Positions 17,339-26,400 of a stretch of DNA of 64,000 nt are shown one piece after another. This stretch comes from JABFXX01 sp036489755 (lineage in GTDB: Bacteria > Myxococcota_A > Polyangia > Haliangiales > Haliangiaceae). The position numbers and the translations under genes were made by a program. A model generated the notes under the pieces. It had not been told where the DNA came from. It saw only the letters and a list, made by a program, of their open reading frames with translations, and did no database searches. The stretch lies in the NCBI GenBank assembly GCA_036489755.1, contig DASXFD010000091.1, forward strand, positions 62,001 through 126,000. Direction: 5' to 3'. Position 1 is the first letter of the stretch, and each line of letters starts with the position of its first letter.

Positions 17339-19156
17339 CTACTGCAACACGATCGGCGACGGCGGCACGAGGATGAGCACCGATCGCGAATCGAGGACGT
17401 TGCAGCCGCCGGCCAGCACTTCGATCGTCGCCGAGAACACCTGCGCGACGTTGGTCTGCGGCACGAAGTCGTTGAACGCGTTGATCGTGAACGTGACCTT
17501 CGTACCCGGCGTGACGCCATCGAACTGGATGCCGTTCGCGTCGATCGTCGGCGGCGGTACGTTCGGCGGCGGCGGCGGGAGCATGTAGCTCGACGGCACG
17601 ACCGACTTCAAGAAGTCGGCGGTCGTGTGGCCGCCCGGCAGCATGTTGCCGTCGATATCCGTCGTCACGCCTTGCTCCTCCGTCGGCACGTCGAACAGCG
17701 CGAACCGCGTGAGCATCTCGATTCCGGTCGAGACGCTCGTGCCGACGCCGGTGCCCAGCGTGCTCACGCGGAACACGAGTGGACACAAGCCATCGGCATC
17801 GGGCGCCATGCCGCTGCCGTTCTGGCCCGTGCAGCACGATCCGGAGCCGCAGTTTGCAGGCCGCGTCGCGAAGTCCCACGCGACTGGTGGTACGCGCGCG
17901 CCGCTCTGCGTGGCGAGATAGGTCATGTATTCCTCGGCGTCGCACGCCTTCACGGGCGCGACGCCGACGAAGCGCCCGCACACGTTCTCGAGCGCGGTGG
18001 CCGCGTCGCTGCGCGAGTGCGCGCCGGTGACCGATGGGTCGTAGTTGATGTTGTTGTTAGGCGGCAGCGAGCCCGAGCCGCAGCCGACCGTCTCGTTGGT
18101 GCCGTGCGAGATCGCGTCGCTGAGCTCGACGATCACCGGCATCGCAGAGCCTTGGCGGTAGCCGATCGTTACCGGCGGCACGTTCGTCGGCGCGGGTGCG
18201 TTCGGCAAGCCCGCGCCGGTCACGGCTTGATAGACGGCCTCGAAGCCGGCTTCCGGCGTATCGCCACCGCAGCCGATCGTTTCGAGTTGGTACGAGCCCG
18301 AACCCGGGTCCTTGCTCGGGTGCGTGAGCCCGTTCAGCGCCGTCTGGACGTCGCTCGCATTGCTCGTGATCGCCTGGCGCAGCTTGAACGGCTGGTCGTC
18401 GGTGCCGTCGCCGTTGTTCGGCGAGTACGGCAGCGTGCCGACGCAGGTTGCCGTCGTTTCTCCGTATTGATCGCTGTCGACCGTCAGCGGAAAATCTTCC
18501 ATCGCGCCGACGCCGAACTGGGTGTCGGGCTCGGTCGCGAGGATCGTGTCGATCACGCCGCCCGTCGTGGTCAGCGACGTTTGCAGATTGTTGATCTCGT
18601 CCTGCATCGAGCCCGTGGTGTCCATCAGGAAGAACACGTCCTCCGATGCAATCGCGGTCGAGAAATCGAGCGGCTTGCTCTGCGACCCGGAGCCATCCTC
18701 GTACGGGAGCACGAAGAAGAAGTCCTGCTGCTCGCCGGTCTGGCGGTACGCGACGACCGTGATCTGCCCCTTGCCGGTGACCGAGCCGACGCTCGCGCTG
18801 ACCGTCGACACGACCGCGGTCACGTTCGAGAACGACGGGATGATGAGTGTCGCGCCGGTCATCGTGCCGACGGCGGAGTTCGCGATCGACCACGTCACCT
18901 GCGTGGTCACGTCATCGGTCGTGCCGTCCGCATAGACACCCGTCGCCGTGAACGCCTGCGCGCCGGGCACGTTCAGGTCGAGCTGGACGATCGGGTTCGT
19001 GGGCGACACGACGATCTGCGACAGCGTGTGGGGCGCAATCCCGCCGTCGCCGGGCGGTGCGTCGGACGACGGGCCGCTGCCCGCGTCGGGAGACTTGTTA
19101 TGCGACGGCCCACACGCGAACACCACGGCGAGCACGGCACACGAGACGCGGACCAT
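17339..19156 (-). CDS. VWA-domain lipoprotein with bacterial Ig-like domain
   Basis: A 605-residue secreted lipoprotein (CAVLAVVFACGPSHN). After a Ser/Asp/Gly linker comes a BIG2-like Ig domain (about 45-135, FTATGVYADGTTDDVTTQVT). Residues 172-440 form a von Willebrand A domain with a MIDAS motif DTTGSMQ (179-185), although variant DxTxS rather than DxSxS. Many cysteines are scattered, as in the ETIGCGGDTPEAGFEAVYQA segment, which resembles similar myxobacterial VWA lipoproteins. The C-terminal part is beta rich. A minus-strand TATAAT at 19177-19182 and GGGAGG before the start support expression. Adhesion or protein binding at the cell surface is likely. Confidence 0.82.
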   Translation of the reverse strand: MVRVSCAVLAVVFACGPSHNKSPDAGSGPSSDAPPGDGGIAPHTLSQIVVSPTNPIVQLDLNVPGAQAFTATGVYADGTTDDVTTQVTWSIANSAVGTMTGATLIIPSFSNVTAVVSTVSASVGSVTGKGQITVVAYRQTGEQQDFFFVLPYEDGSGSQSKPLDFSTAIASEDVFFLMDTTGSMQDEINNLQTSLTTTGGVIDTILATEPDTQFGVGAMEDFPLTVDSDQYGETTATCVGTLPYSPNNGDGTDDQPFKLRQAITSNASDVQTALNGLTHPSKDPGSGSYQLETIGCGGDTPEAGFEAVYQAVTGAGLPNAPAPTNVPPVTIGYRQGSAMPVIVELSDAISHGTNETVGCGSGSLPPNNNINYDPSVTGAHSRSDAATALENVCGRFVGVAPVKACDAEEYMTYLATQSGARVPPVAWDFATRPANCGSGSCCTGQNGSGMAPDADGLCPLVFRVSTLGTGVGTSVSTGIEMLTRFALFDVPTEEQGVTTDIDGNMLPGGHTTADFLKSVVPSSYMLPPPPPNVPPPTIDANGIQFDGVTPGTKVTFTINAFNDFVPQTNVAQVFSATIEVLAGGCNVLDSRSVLILVPPSPIVLQ

Positions 19157-19176
19157 GAGCAGCCTCCCTCGAGGGA

Positions 19177-19182
19177 ATTATA
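19177..19182 (-). promoter_or_regulatory. Consensus -10 TATAAT for the VWA lipoprotein
   Basis: On the minus strand a perfect TATAAT lies about 20 bases before the ATG at 19156, followed by a GGGAGG ribosome binding site. No good -35 at 16-18 bases was seen. Confidence 0.5.
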
Positions 19183-19200
19183 GCCGATTCGGCCGGGAAG

Positions 19201-19235
19201 CACCGGCAAGTCGAGTCGCCGGTGCCGGACTCGAC
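19201..19235. promoter_or_regulatory. Two mutually exclusive inverted repeats
   Basis: CACCGGC (19201-19207) pairs with GCCGGTG (19218-19224). GTCGAGTC (19210-19217) pairs with GACTCGAC (19228-19235). The second stem uses the loop of the first, so only one can form. The element lies about 100 bases upstream of the GG-leader peptide gene, like an attenuator. Confidence 0.35.
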
Positions 19236-19335
19236 GAGCCGCCGAACACAGTAGACATATCGAGGAGAACGCCGCGAGATCGCAGATCGCGGCGGATCGC
19301 CGCGTCATGGCACCGAGTTTGATGAAGGGATGGTC

Positions 19336-19623
19336 ATGCGGACCTTCACCGATTTCGACACCATCGACATCTCGCTCGACGACCTCGATCGCGTTCACGG
19401 CGGCATCGACGCCGGCCAGTGGAGCGCGATCACGAGCCAGGCGGCCCAGTACTGCCCGGCGACCGTGCAGAAGTACGGCGGCATGAACCCGGCGAGGATC
19501 TCGAAGCCGGTCGCGCAGCGCATGGCCAACTCGTGCGTGGCCGAGATGCCGGGCTGGGAGCAGCCCATCGCGCGCAGCCGCATCAACGGGCTCCTCAACA
19601 ACGCGTTCCCGAAGAAAAAGTAG
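19336..19623 (+). CDS. Double-glycine-leader peptide precursor
   Basis: A 95-residue peptide with a leader of about 23 residues ending ISLDDLDRVHGG. This matches the class II bacteriocin/GG-leader pattern LxxxDLxxVxGG, which is cut by C39-peptidase ABC exporters. The mature part has two cysteines and a basic end (NAFPKKK), and contains AQYCPATVQKYGGMN and MANSCVAEMPGWE. The start at 19336 is preferred because GAAGGG lies six bases upstream; the ATG at 19330 would have no spacing. No exporter or modification enzyme is adjacent. A secreted peptide is likely; antimicrobial activity is not shown. A second GG-leader gene lies at 49.3-49.6 kb. Confidence 0.65.
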   Translation: MRTFTDFDTIDISLDDLDRVHGGIDAGQWSAITSQAAQYCPATVQKYGGMNPARISKPVAQRMANSCVAEMPGWEQPIARSRINGLLNNAFPKKK

Positions 19624-20056
19624 CCCCCCTTGTATCCGCGTCGGGCGAATGGTCCGATGGGCGTAGATGGGTGGTTGCTTGTGCTGTGGAGCACCGGTGG
19701 CGGTCGGTTCGTTGTGTCGCGCGTGTGCCGGTGAGGTCGCGCCGATCGAGGGGTTGATCGCGAGGCAGCGCATCACGATCGCTGCGAGCTCGTGCGCGCA
19801 CGCGATCGGCTCGGGCGTCGCTTGCAGCTGTGCGCGGCAGACGTCGGCGGTGGTGCCTTCGAACGCGCGCCGCCCGGGCGAGCAACAAGTAACAAGTAGC
19901 CGGCGGTATCGGCGAGCTCGAGCTCGGTGTCGACAACGATGCCGACGAGTCGCGATTTCGTAAGACGACTGTCGGACAGCACGGTGCTCGCGCGCGTGAT
20001 CATTCACCGCGGTCCAAAACGTTGCGCGATCGGCTGTGCGGAGCCATAAGCCATGC
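19624..20056. other. Gene-poor stretch with decayed coding fragments
   Basis: There is no intact gene in these 433 bases. The minus strand carries what look like out-of-frame pieces of a Ser/Thr kinase C-lobe (listed separately). The plus strand near 19667 has a short cysteine-rich piece beginning GGCLCCGAPVAVGSLC that resembles a zinc ribbon but runs into low-quality sequence. Confidence 0.45.
19735..20000 (-). pseudogene. Possible remnant of a Ser/Thr kinase C-lobe
   Basis: One minus frame contains FEGTTADVCRAQLQATPEPI followed by LAAIVMRCLAINPS. This resembles the end of the kinase C-lobe, where PFxG, a helix and RCLAKNP are normal. The expected preceding strand-helix (AGYLLLVARPG) is found in another frame just upstream, as if one frameshift separates them. 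No N-lobe, HRD or DFG motif is present. The match is short and could be coincidence. Confidence 0.3.
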
Positions 20057-20245
20057 ATGCCAGAACAACGCAGCACGAAGACGATCAGCAAGACGGTTGC
20101 CCCAAAGCGCGTCACGATGGCGCCGGAGACTGCGGACGCGCGACGTGAGCGCGTGGCGCGGCGTGCGTACGAGCTATTCGCAGCGCGCGGCTACGTCGAC
20201 GGTCACGACCTCGAAGATTGGCTCGCCGCCGAGTCCGAAGGCTGA
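20057..20245 (+). CDS. DUF2934 small protein
   Basis: A 62-residue protein. The C-terminal half, RRERVARRAYELFAARGYVD followed by GHDLEDWLAAE, fits the DUF2934 pattern (RIRERAYELW...GRxxGHxLEHWLxAE) known from many proteobacteria and acidobacteria. The N-terminus is basic and Ser/Thr rich. No function is established for the family. I chose the ATG at 20057; an ATG-less extension upstream is possible but not needed. It is followed by an inverted repeat and the FHA-sigma54 gene. Confidence 0.7.
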   Translation: MPEQRSTKTISKTVAPKRVTMAPETADARRERVARRAYELFAARGYVDGHDLEDWLAAESEG

Positions 20246-20262
20246 GCAGACAACTGTATGCC

Positions 20263-20283
20263 GCCCATGCGCCGCACATGGGC
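20263..20283. promoter_or_regulatory. Perfect seven-base inverted repeat
   Basis: GCCCATG (20263-20269) and CATGGGC (20277-20283) flank a seven-base loop between the DUF2934 and FHA-sigma54 genes. No T-run follows, so an operator or a weak terminator are both possible. Confidence 0.35.
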
Positions 20284-20309
20284 AAGCACATGCGATAAGT
20301 TCTGAGCGG

Positions 20310-21671
20310 GTGTCCGACTCGCTCCCCACCGAGCAACAGGAAGACTCCGGACTCCGGAGGGAAACGCGCGGCCGCGGAGCGATTGGCTATCTGCGGGTCG
20401 TGTTCGGAAAGTCGGCAGTCGCGGTTCACGAGGTCCGCGGCGTCGGCACGCTGCTCGGCCGCAACCCCGGCGGCGACGCGACCTCGATCCAGATCGACGA
20501 CGGCCGGATGTCGCGCCAGCACGTGCGCGTCGAGCACGGCCCCGCCGGCTGGCAGCTCACCGATCTCGGCAGCCGCAACGGCGGCTTCGTCGACGGCCGC
20601 GGCTTTCGCCCCAACGTCACCGTCCCGATCTCCGATGGCGCCTTGCTCCGGCTCGGCGATTCGCTGCTCGTATTTCGCACCATTCACGCCGACGATCGCG
20701 ACAGCAACGCCGCCGCGTTTCCGGGCGTGTCGCCGGTCGCGGTTGCAGTCCGCCGCCGCGTCGGCGCGCTTGCCGCTTCGCCCGGCCACGTGCTCGTCCT
20801 CGGCGAGACCGGCACCGGCAAGGAGCGCGTCGCGCGCGCGCTCGCCGATTCGCACAAGGGCGCGCCGTTCGTGCCGCAAAACTGCGCGGAGCTCACGCGC
20901 GAGCTCGCGCGATCGGAGCTGTTCGGTCACCAGCGCGGCGCGTTCTCGGGCGCGACGCATGCGAAACAAGGCCTCGTCGATCTCGCCGGCGAAGGGGTGT
21001 TGTTCCTCGACGAGGTGGGCGAGCTCGCACTCGACATCCAAGGTGACTTGCTGCGCTTTCTCGAGGACGGCTCGTATCGCCCGCTCGGCGCGGTCGAGCT
21101 GCGCCACAGCCCGGCGCGCGTGGTCGCCGCTACCAACGTCGATCTCGAAGACGCCGTCGCGAACAACCGCTTCCGCCGCGACCTCGCCGCGCGCCTGCGT
21201 GCCAGCAATGCGCCGCTCGAGCTGCCGCCGCTCCGCGATCGGCGCGAGGACATCCCGCTGTGGGCGCGCATGTTCTTTCGCGAGGTCAGCTGCGAGGTCG
21301 ACGAACCGTGGACCGTCGGCGCACTCGAGTGCCTGTTGCTATTTCCGTGGCTCGAGAATCTGCGCGAGCTGCGCGGGCTCGTGCGCAGCTTCGTCGCCGA
21401 CGGTATCGAGATGCCGATTCCGAGCGAGGCGCTGCCGGCGCGGTTCGTCGAGCATCGCGGCATGCTGCGCGGCGGCCCGACGCCACCGCTCGTCGACGAT
21501 CCGACCCCGCCGCGCGAGCCCGAGAAGGTCGAGATCGAGGAGGCGCTGCGCCGGACCGGCGGTCGCATGAAGACCGCGGCGATGCAGCTCGGGATCGATC
21601 GACGGAAGCTTTATCGGTTGTGCGAGCGCTTTGGCATCGCACTTGAAGAGCACCGCGGGAAAGACGACTAG
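20310..21671 (+). CDS. FHA-domain sigma54-dependent activator
   Basis: A 453-residue regulator. An N-terminal FHA domain (about 46-115; LLGRNPGG, MSRQHV, LGSRNGGFVDG) binds phosphothreonine peptides. The AAA+ domain has Walker A GETGTGKE (165-172), the sigma54-contact loop GAFSGA (210-215, a Ser for the usual Thr), Walker B FLDEVGE and RFRRDLAARL as arginine finger region. The C-terminus is a Fis-type helix-turn-helix (MKTAAMQLGIDRRKLYRL). In myxobacteria such proteins link Ser/Thr kinases to sigma54 promoters. Several kinases in this window are candidate partners, but none is coupled to it. The GTG start fits the FHA boundary; the start is not certain. Confidence 0.92.
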   Translation: MSDSLPTEQQEDSGLRRETRGRGAIGYLRVVFGKSAVAVHEVRGVGTLLGRNPGGDATSIQIDDGRMSRQHVRVEHGPAGWQLTDLGSRNGGFVDGRGFRPNVTVPISDGALLRLGDSLLVFRTIHADDRDSNAAAFPGVSPVAVAVRRRVGALAASPGHVLVLGETGTGKERVARALADSHKGAPFVPQNCAELTRELARSELFGHQRGAFSGATHAKQGLVDLAGEGVLFLDEVGELALDIQGDLLRFLEDGSYRPLGAVELRHSPARVVAATNVDLEDAVANNRFRRDLAARLRASNAPLELPPLRDRREDIPLWARMFFREVSCEVDEPWTVGALECLLLFPWLENLRELRGLVRSFVADGIEMPIPSEALPARFVEHRGMLRGGPTPPLVDDPTPPREPEKVEIEEALRRTGGRMKTAAMQLGIDRRKLYRLCERFGIALEEHRGKDD

Positions 21672-23446
21672 TTCTTCCGCGGGAACGCGCGACGCGGTAG
21701 CAACCGCTTGCCGCGGGCACGCAGCGCGCCGGGCGTCTTACGAACGCGCGCTCGCGCGGCTTCGAGCACTTTCTTGAGCTCGGGCGGAAGCTCTTTTCCG
21801 AGCGTCTCCAAGTCGTCAACAAGTGGCCCAGGATACGGCACCGATGCACCAGCGGCATATTGGTGGATCGCTTCCTGAATAACGTTGAACGCTTCGAACC
21901 CGTTCTCGGTCAACTGCAGCGTGACCGGGGCTCCTTGTTTTTTCCACTCGATCTGCTGTGTGAAGTCGCCGAGGTCGCAGTTCAAGACATCGACAACGCC
22001 CTTTTGATCTGGGTACTGCACCGATGCACCTGCGACGTCGATTCGCTTCGGCCACTCGGTACGAGAACCATCGGCAGTCTCGAACGTAATCTTCCGTGCA
22101 CCATTCCAAACGATCTGAGACCCGGGCTGAACGTCAACGGCGAGCAGCGCCTGGCTCTTGTCGTCGAAGAACGTCACCTTGATCGAGGTCGGAATCATCG
22201 CGAGAGGTTCGATCCCGCGAAACGGCAAGCACCACGGGAATTTGAAGAGTACTGCTTCGGTATTGTAACCGAACAAGCCGCCGTCGATAGCTGTTAGGGA
22301 ATCCCAACCCTGGCGCGACAGATAGAGGTTCCCCACGGCGCCTGGTGTTCGCCAAGACACGGATTGCGGGCATCCCGTCGGCCCTTGCGCCATGATCTCG
22401 GTGATGGGGACCGTAAACTTAGTCAGGTTGTTGTTAACCGACCGGCTGAAGAACGTGAGCTTGCCGTCTGCGTAGCTCTCCACTTGGACCTGTTGGACGA
22501 TCGCGTGTGTGCACGGATCCACCGCCTCGATCGGAGTCTGGTTGGACGTGTTCACGATCCTGCTGATTGCCGGACCAACCGTATCGACGTTGATCACCGC
22601 GTACTGCTTGCCGTTGATGATCATGAATCGGCTGTTTCCGACTAACGTTGCGGTTCCGGCGGCGCCATCGACCGTTGTTGCAACGTTCAGCTCGGGGGTC
22701 GCCATCGCAATATCGTCATACCGTTCCACCAGGGGAGCGACACGTGCGGTGATGAGCGGAACCTCATGTGAGTCTTTCGAGTGAGCTACGAGATACGTGC
22801 TCGATACCTCAGTGATCCCAACATCGAACTCCGGTTTGGTGGTCGGACGCGTCGGCTTAGAATTCTTTGTTGACCATTGCAATGCCCCATTCTTGTCAGG
22901 GGCCCAGGTTGCTTGGTCGCCAATAAAACGACCGGTATCGTCGAAGTCAGAGGTTCCGACGAACCCGATCGCGCCCGAAACCTGGCATTTGAGTAGCTCG
23001 GCAAGGCAATACGTCAGACTCCGACCATTGATCGACCATCCAGTACCGGAAACATCGGGGTCGCCGACGTGGCATCCGGCGAGCGTTAGATCGGAGATCG
23101 AACCGATGAGATCGTGAAAAAAGGTCAGTGCGAGCGGACTCGTGTCGATGACGGAGAATGGGAACGCTCGCGCACGTGCGGCAATATCAGCCCCCTGCAT
23201 CCACGTCATCCCGAGCAGGAGCTGGCCGGGAAGACCATGGCCGACGATCTGCACCGATAACGGCTTGCCGCCGGAAGTGTCCTTTGCTCGTACGAGCGCT
23301 TGCTTCACGTCGAGCATGTTCGAAGCGAACACCGGATTGCTTCTCGCTAAACGCTGCGTGATGCCTGCGATGAACCCAGTGTCGTCGTCACCGCCGTCGT
23401 TCGGACTCCTCTTAGCCACAATAGTAATCGGAACAGAATCACTCAT
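21668..23446 (-). CDS. Putative caspase-like (DUF4347-type) protein
   Basis: A 592-residue protein without a signal peptide. Residues 60-190 fit the DUF4347 pattern. QIVGHGLPGQLLLG (66-79, H70) corresponds to SHGxxGxLxLG, and DLTLAGCHVGDP (119-130, C125) to LLYGCxVG. A GFVGTSDFDDTGRFIGDQATW stretch, shown here only in part, closes the domain. A His/Cys dyad with 55-residue spacing is what clan CD (caspase-like) peptidases have, so proteolysis is possible but not shown. Residues 200-560 are beta rich and unassigned; the end is basic. It lies 22 bases after the STAND gene in the same operon and, like that gene's 3' end, is AT-richer than the neighbourhood. Confidence 0.5.
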   Translation of the reverse strand: MSDSVPITIVAKRSPNDGGDDDTGFIAGITQRLARSNPVFASNMLDVKQALVRAKDTSGGKPLSVQIVGHGLPGQLLLGMTWMQGADIAARARAFPFSVIDTSPLALTFFHDLIGSISDLTLAGCHVGDPDVSGTGWSINGRSLTYCLAELLKCQVSGAIGFVGTSDFDDTGRFIGDQATWAPDKNGALQWSTKNSKPTRPTTKPEFDVGITEVSSTYLVAHSKDSHEVPLITARVAPLVERYDDIAMATPELNVATTVDGAAGTATLVGNSRFMIINGKQYAVINVDTVGPAISRIVNTSNQTPIEAVDPCTHAIVQQVQVESYADGKLTFFSRSVNNNLTKFTVPITEIMAQGPTGCPQSVSWRTPGAVGNLYLSRQGWDSLTAIDGGLFGYNTEAVLFKFPWCLPFRGIEPLAMIPTSIKVTFFDDKSQALLAVDVQPGSQIVWNGARKITFETADGSRTEWPKRIDVAGASVQYPDQKGVVDVLNCDLGDFTQQIEWKKQGAPVTLQLTENGFEAFNVIQEAIHQYAAGASVPYPGPLVDDLETLGKELPPELKKVLEAARARVRKTPGALRARGKRLLPRRAFPRKN

Positions 23447-23468
23447 AACAAAGACCGCCCTCCTTCGC

Positions 23469-26400
23469 TCATTGGTTATTCAAAACGCAGCGAAATCCTG
23501 TTGAATAATCGAAGTGCCGCGGATCGCGACGATCGATAAATGCAGTGGAAGCAAGGTCCTGGTTCGCCTCCGAATCCACAGAGCCACCCCGCGCGATTCG
23601 TAGCGGGCTGGTATCGGGCGCGTCCTTCGCCGAAATCCACTCTTCCACATTGCCCAGCAAATTTAGAATACCGTACGGGCTGGCCCCGCATTCGAATCCG
23701 GTCGTCGGAGCGACCCAGTCGTAACCGTCCTCGTTGCCCTGAATGTTGACGCAGTCGCGACGCAGGGGCCCCGACCAGGCGAACAGGCGGCGCGGCGATG
23801 GATTGTCGACGCCTCCGATTTTCAGTCCGCCACGCGTCGCTTTGACCCACTGCCGATCCGTCGGGAGATCCTTTCCTAGGTAACGACAGAAGTCCTGAGC
23901 TTCGAAGGCATCGATATCAGTAACCGGGAAGTCGCCATCTGCATCGTGTTCATGAGGGGCGTCGGTCGGATAAACTGGAGGTATATCGCCAGTTATGGTT
24001 TGTAATTTAGCAAACTCCGAGAACACTGCATTCGATACCTCAATACGGTCCATGCTGAATGCAGCCAGAGAAACGGTCTGTTCCGGCGCGGTTTCGAAAC
24101 CGTGAACACCGATCATCGACGTGCGGGGTTCACCCGCTCCTCCATAAATGAACGCGCCAGCGTCGACAAGCACGGTGTTCCACTTACTCGCCTGGCAAGT
24201 CGGCAGATCAATCGTTAGCTTCGATACGCCCGAGGCTCCGGCGTAGCCGGGCAGGTCCTGCAATCGAATCCACGATGGCGCGCACGTCTCGCCATTTCTG
24301 CCGCGCCCATCGATGCGCAGGAACGCCATGCCACCCGGTGCCGACAACCGGTCGACGCGGCGCATCCCCTCGACGGTTGTCGAGACGTGATCGACGACGC
24401 TGTCGGGCAACGGCTCGCCCGGCTCGTGCGGATCGGTCGGGCTCGGCGCGTACAGCCGCCACGACAGCTTGCTCAGCTCGCCCGCCGCGACGGGCACGAG
24501 CTCGCCGTGATCGCCGCGATCGTACGCCGTCAGTACGAGGTCGACCGTGCCGGCATTGAGCTGGATCGCGTGCTCGCGCGCGACGTACCGCCCGCCGTAG
24601 ACGACCGCGAGTCCGCCGATCACGGCGGCCGCCGCGAGTGCGGCTCCGAGCTGGAGGCGCCGGCGGTGGCGCGCGCGGTCGCGGCGGGTTTCGCCTGCGG
24701 CGAGAAATTGCTCGATGCGCGGCGGAAGCTTGAGGTCGAGCTGCGTGGCGCGGTGGCGTGCGGCCGCGAGGTCGCCGACCGACCACGTCTCCTCGATGCG
24801 GCGGCCGCGGCGCTCCCACAGCGAGGCGGCGTCGTCGAGCTCGTCGAGCAGACGGCGCTCGTCGCGCGACTCGTCGATCCAACGCGCGAGCTGGTTCCAG
24901 GTCGCGAGCAGCGACTCGTGCGCGATCTCGACGCTCGCGGTGCCGTCGTCGCCGACGCGCTGGACGAGCAGGCGCGTCGCGACGAGCTTGTCGAGCACCG
25001 GATCGGCAGCGGCGCCGAGCATCGAGGCCAAACGCTCGCGTGCGACCGTGCGGCGCGTGGTGCCGGCGACGAGCTGGAGCAAGATCAAGCGTGCGGTGCG
25101 GCGCTCGTCGGGCGTCATCTGCGCGAGCGCGCGCTCGGCGTGATGAGCGAGCGCGCCGGCGACGCCGCCCATCTCGGTATACGTGGCGCGGCGCAGCTTG
25201 CGCGCGCCCGAATCGCGGCCGTCCCACAACGTGCGGCACGCGAACTGGAGCAGCGGAAGATCGGCGACCTCGGTGGCGCCGACCTCGCTCATCAGGTCGT
25301 CGATCAGCGACGGATCGTCGAGCTCGTAGCGGTAGCGCGCGAGCGGGCCGGTCACGGTGCGGCGCAGCGCGCTCGGGCCGAGCTTCTGGATCACGAATAG
25401 CGCGCGCAGCCCGGTGATGTGGCCGAGAAAGTCATCGCGCACGGTGAACACGACGCGCACGGGATCGAGCGGATCGTCGGATGCCGAGAGCAGCGCGCCG
25501 AGAAACGCCGCGCGATCTTGCTCCGACGCGCACTGCGTGAAGACTTCTTCGAACTGATCGATCGCGACGAGCACGCGCGAGTCGAGTGCGCGTGCGAGCG
25601 TCGCGAGACGCGCGGCGAGCAGCGTCGGCGTGGCGAGCAGATCGGCGCGCAGCGCGTGGGCTTGCGCTTTGGGATCGATGTCGGCGGCGCGCTCGTTCGC
25701 GGCTGCGATCACGTGGCGGGCGAGCGTGCCGATCGGATCGGCACCGGGCCGCAGCGCGATCACCGTCCAGCGTTCGCGGGCGCGCAGCCGCGGGATCACG
25801 CCGGCGTGCAGGAACGATGATTTGCCGGCGCCCGACGGGCCGACGATCGGCAGCACCGTTGCTTCGCGCAGCCGCTCGAGGAACTCGTCGACCTCGGGCT
25901 CGCGGCCAAAGAAGAAGCGCGCGTGGTGCTCGTCGAACGCGGCGAGGCCGGGATACGGGCCGTCCTCGTCGAGCGCTTCGCCGCGCCCGCTGACCGATTC
26001 GTCGAGCACGCGCTTCCAGTCGGCGGCGCTCGGCCGCTGGTTCGGCACGTGCTCGAGCGAGCGCGTGACGAGCTCGATGATCGCGGCGGGCACGTCGGCG
26101 CGCGGGCAGGTCCAGCTCGCGACGCGATCGCGATCCATCGCCTCGCGCCGGCGCGCTTCCTGGGTCTCGCCGAGCGGGTGAATGCCGGCGAGCAGCTCCG
26201 CGGTGACGATGCCGAGCGACCACGAGTCGACGCGCTCGCCGATCGGCTCGCCGAGCCACTGCTCGGGCGCCATCCAGTCGGGCGTTCCGCCGGCACTGTG
26301 CTTGTCGGTATCGGCCGTCTTCGCGAGCCCGAAATCGACGACGCGCACGCGGCCGTCGCGGCCGATCATCACGTTGCTGGGCTTGAGATCGCAGTGGTAG

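Noticed and set aside
19667..19963. 98-codon frame beginning with a zinc-ribbon-like sequence
   Set aside because: Only the first 25 residues look meaningful. The rest is Arg-rich and overlaps the kinase-like remnant on the other strand. There is no ribosome binding site.
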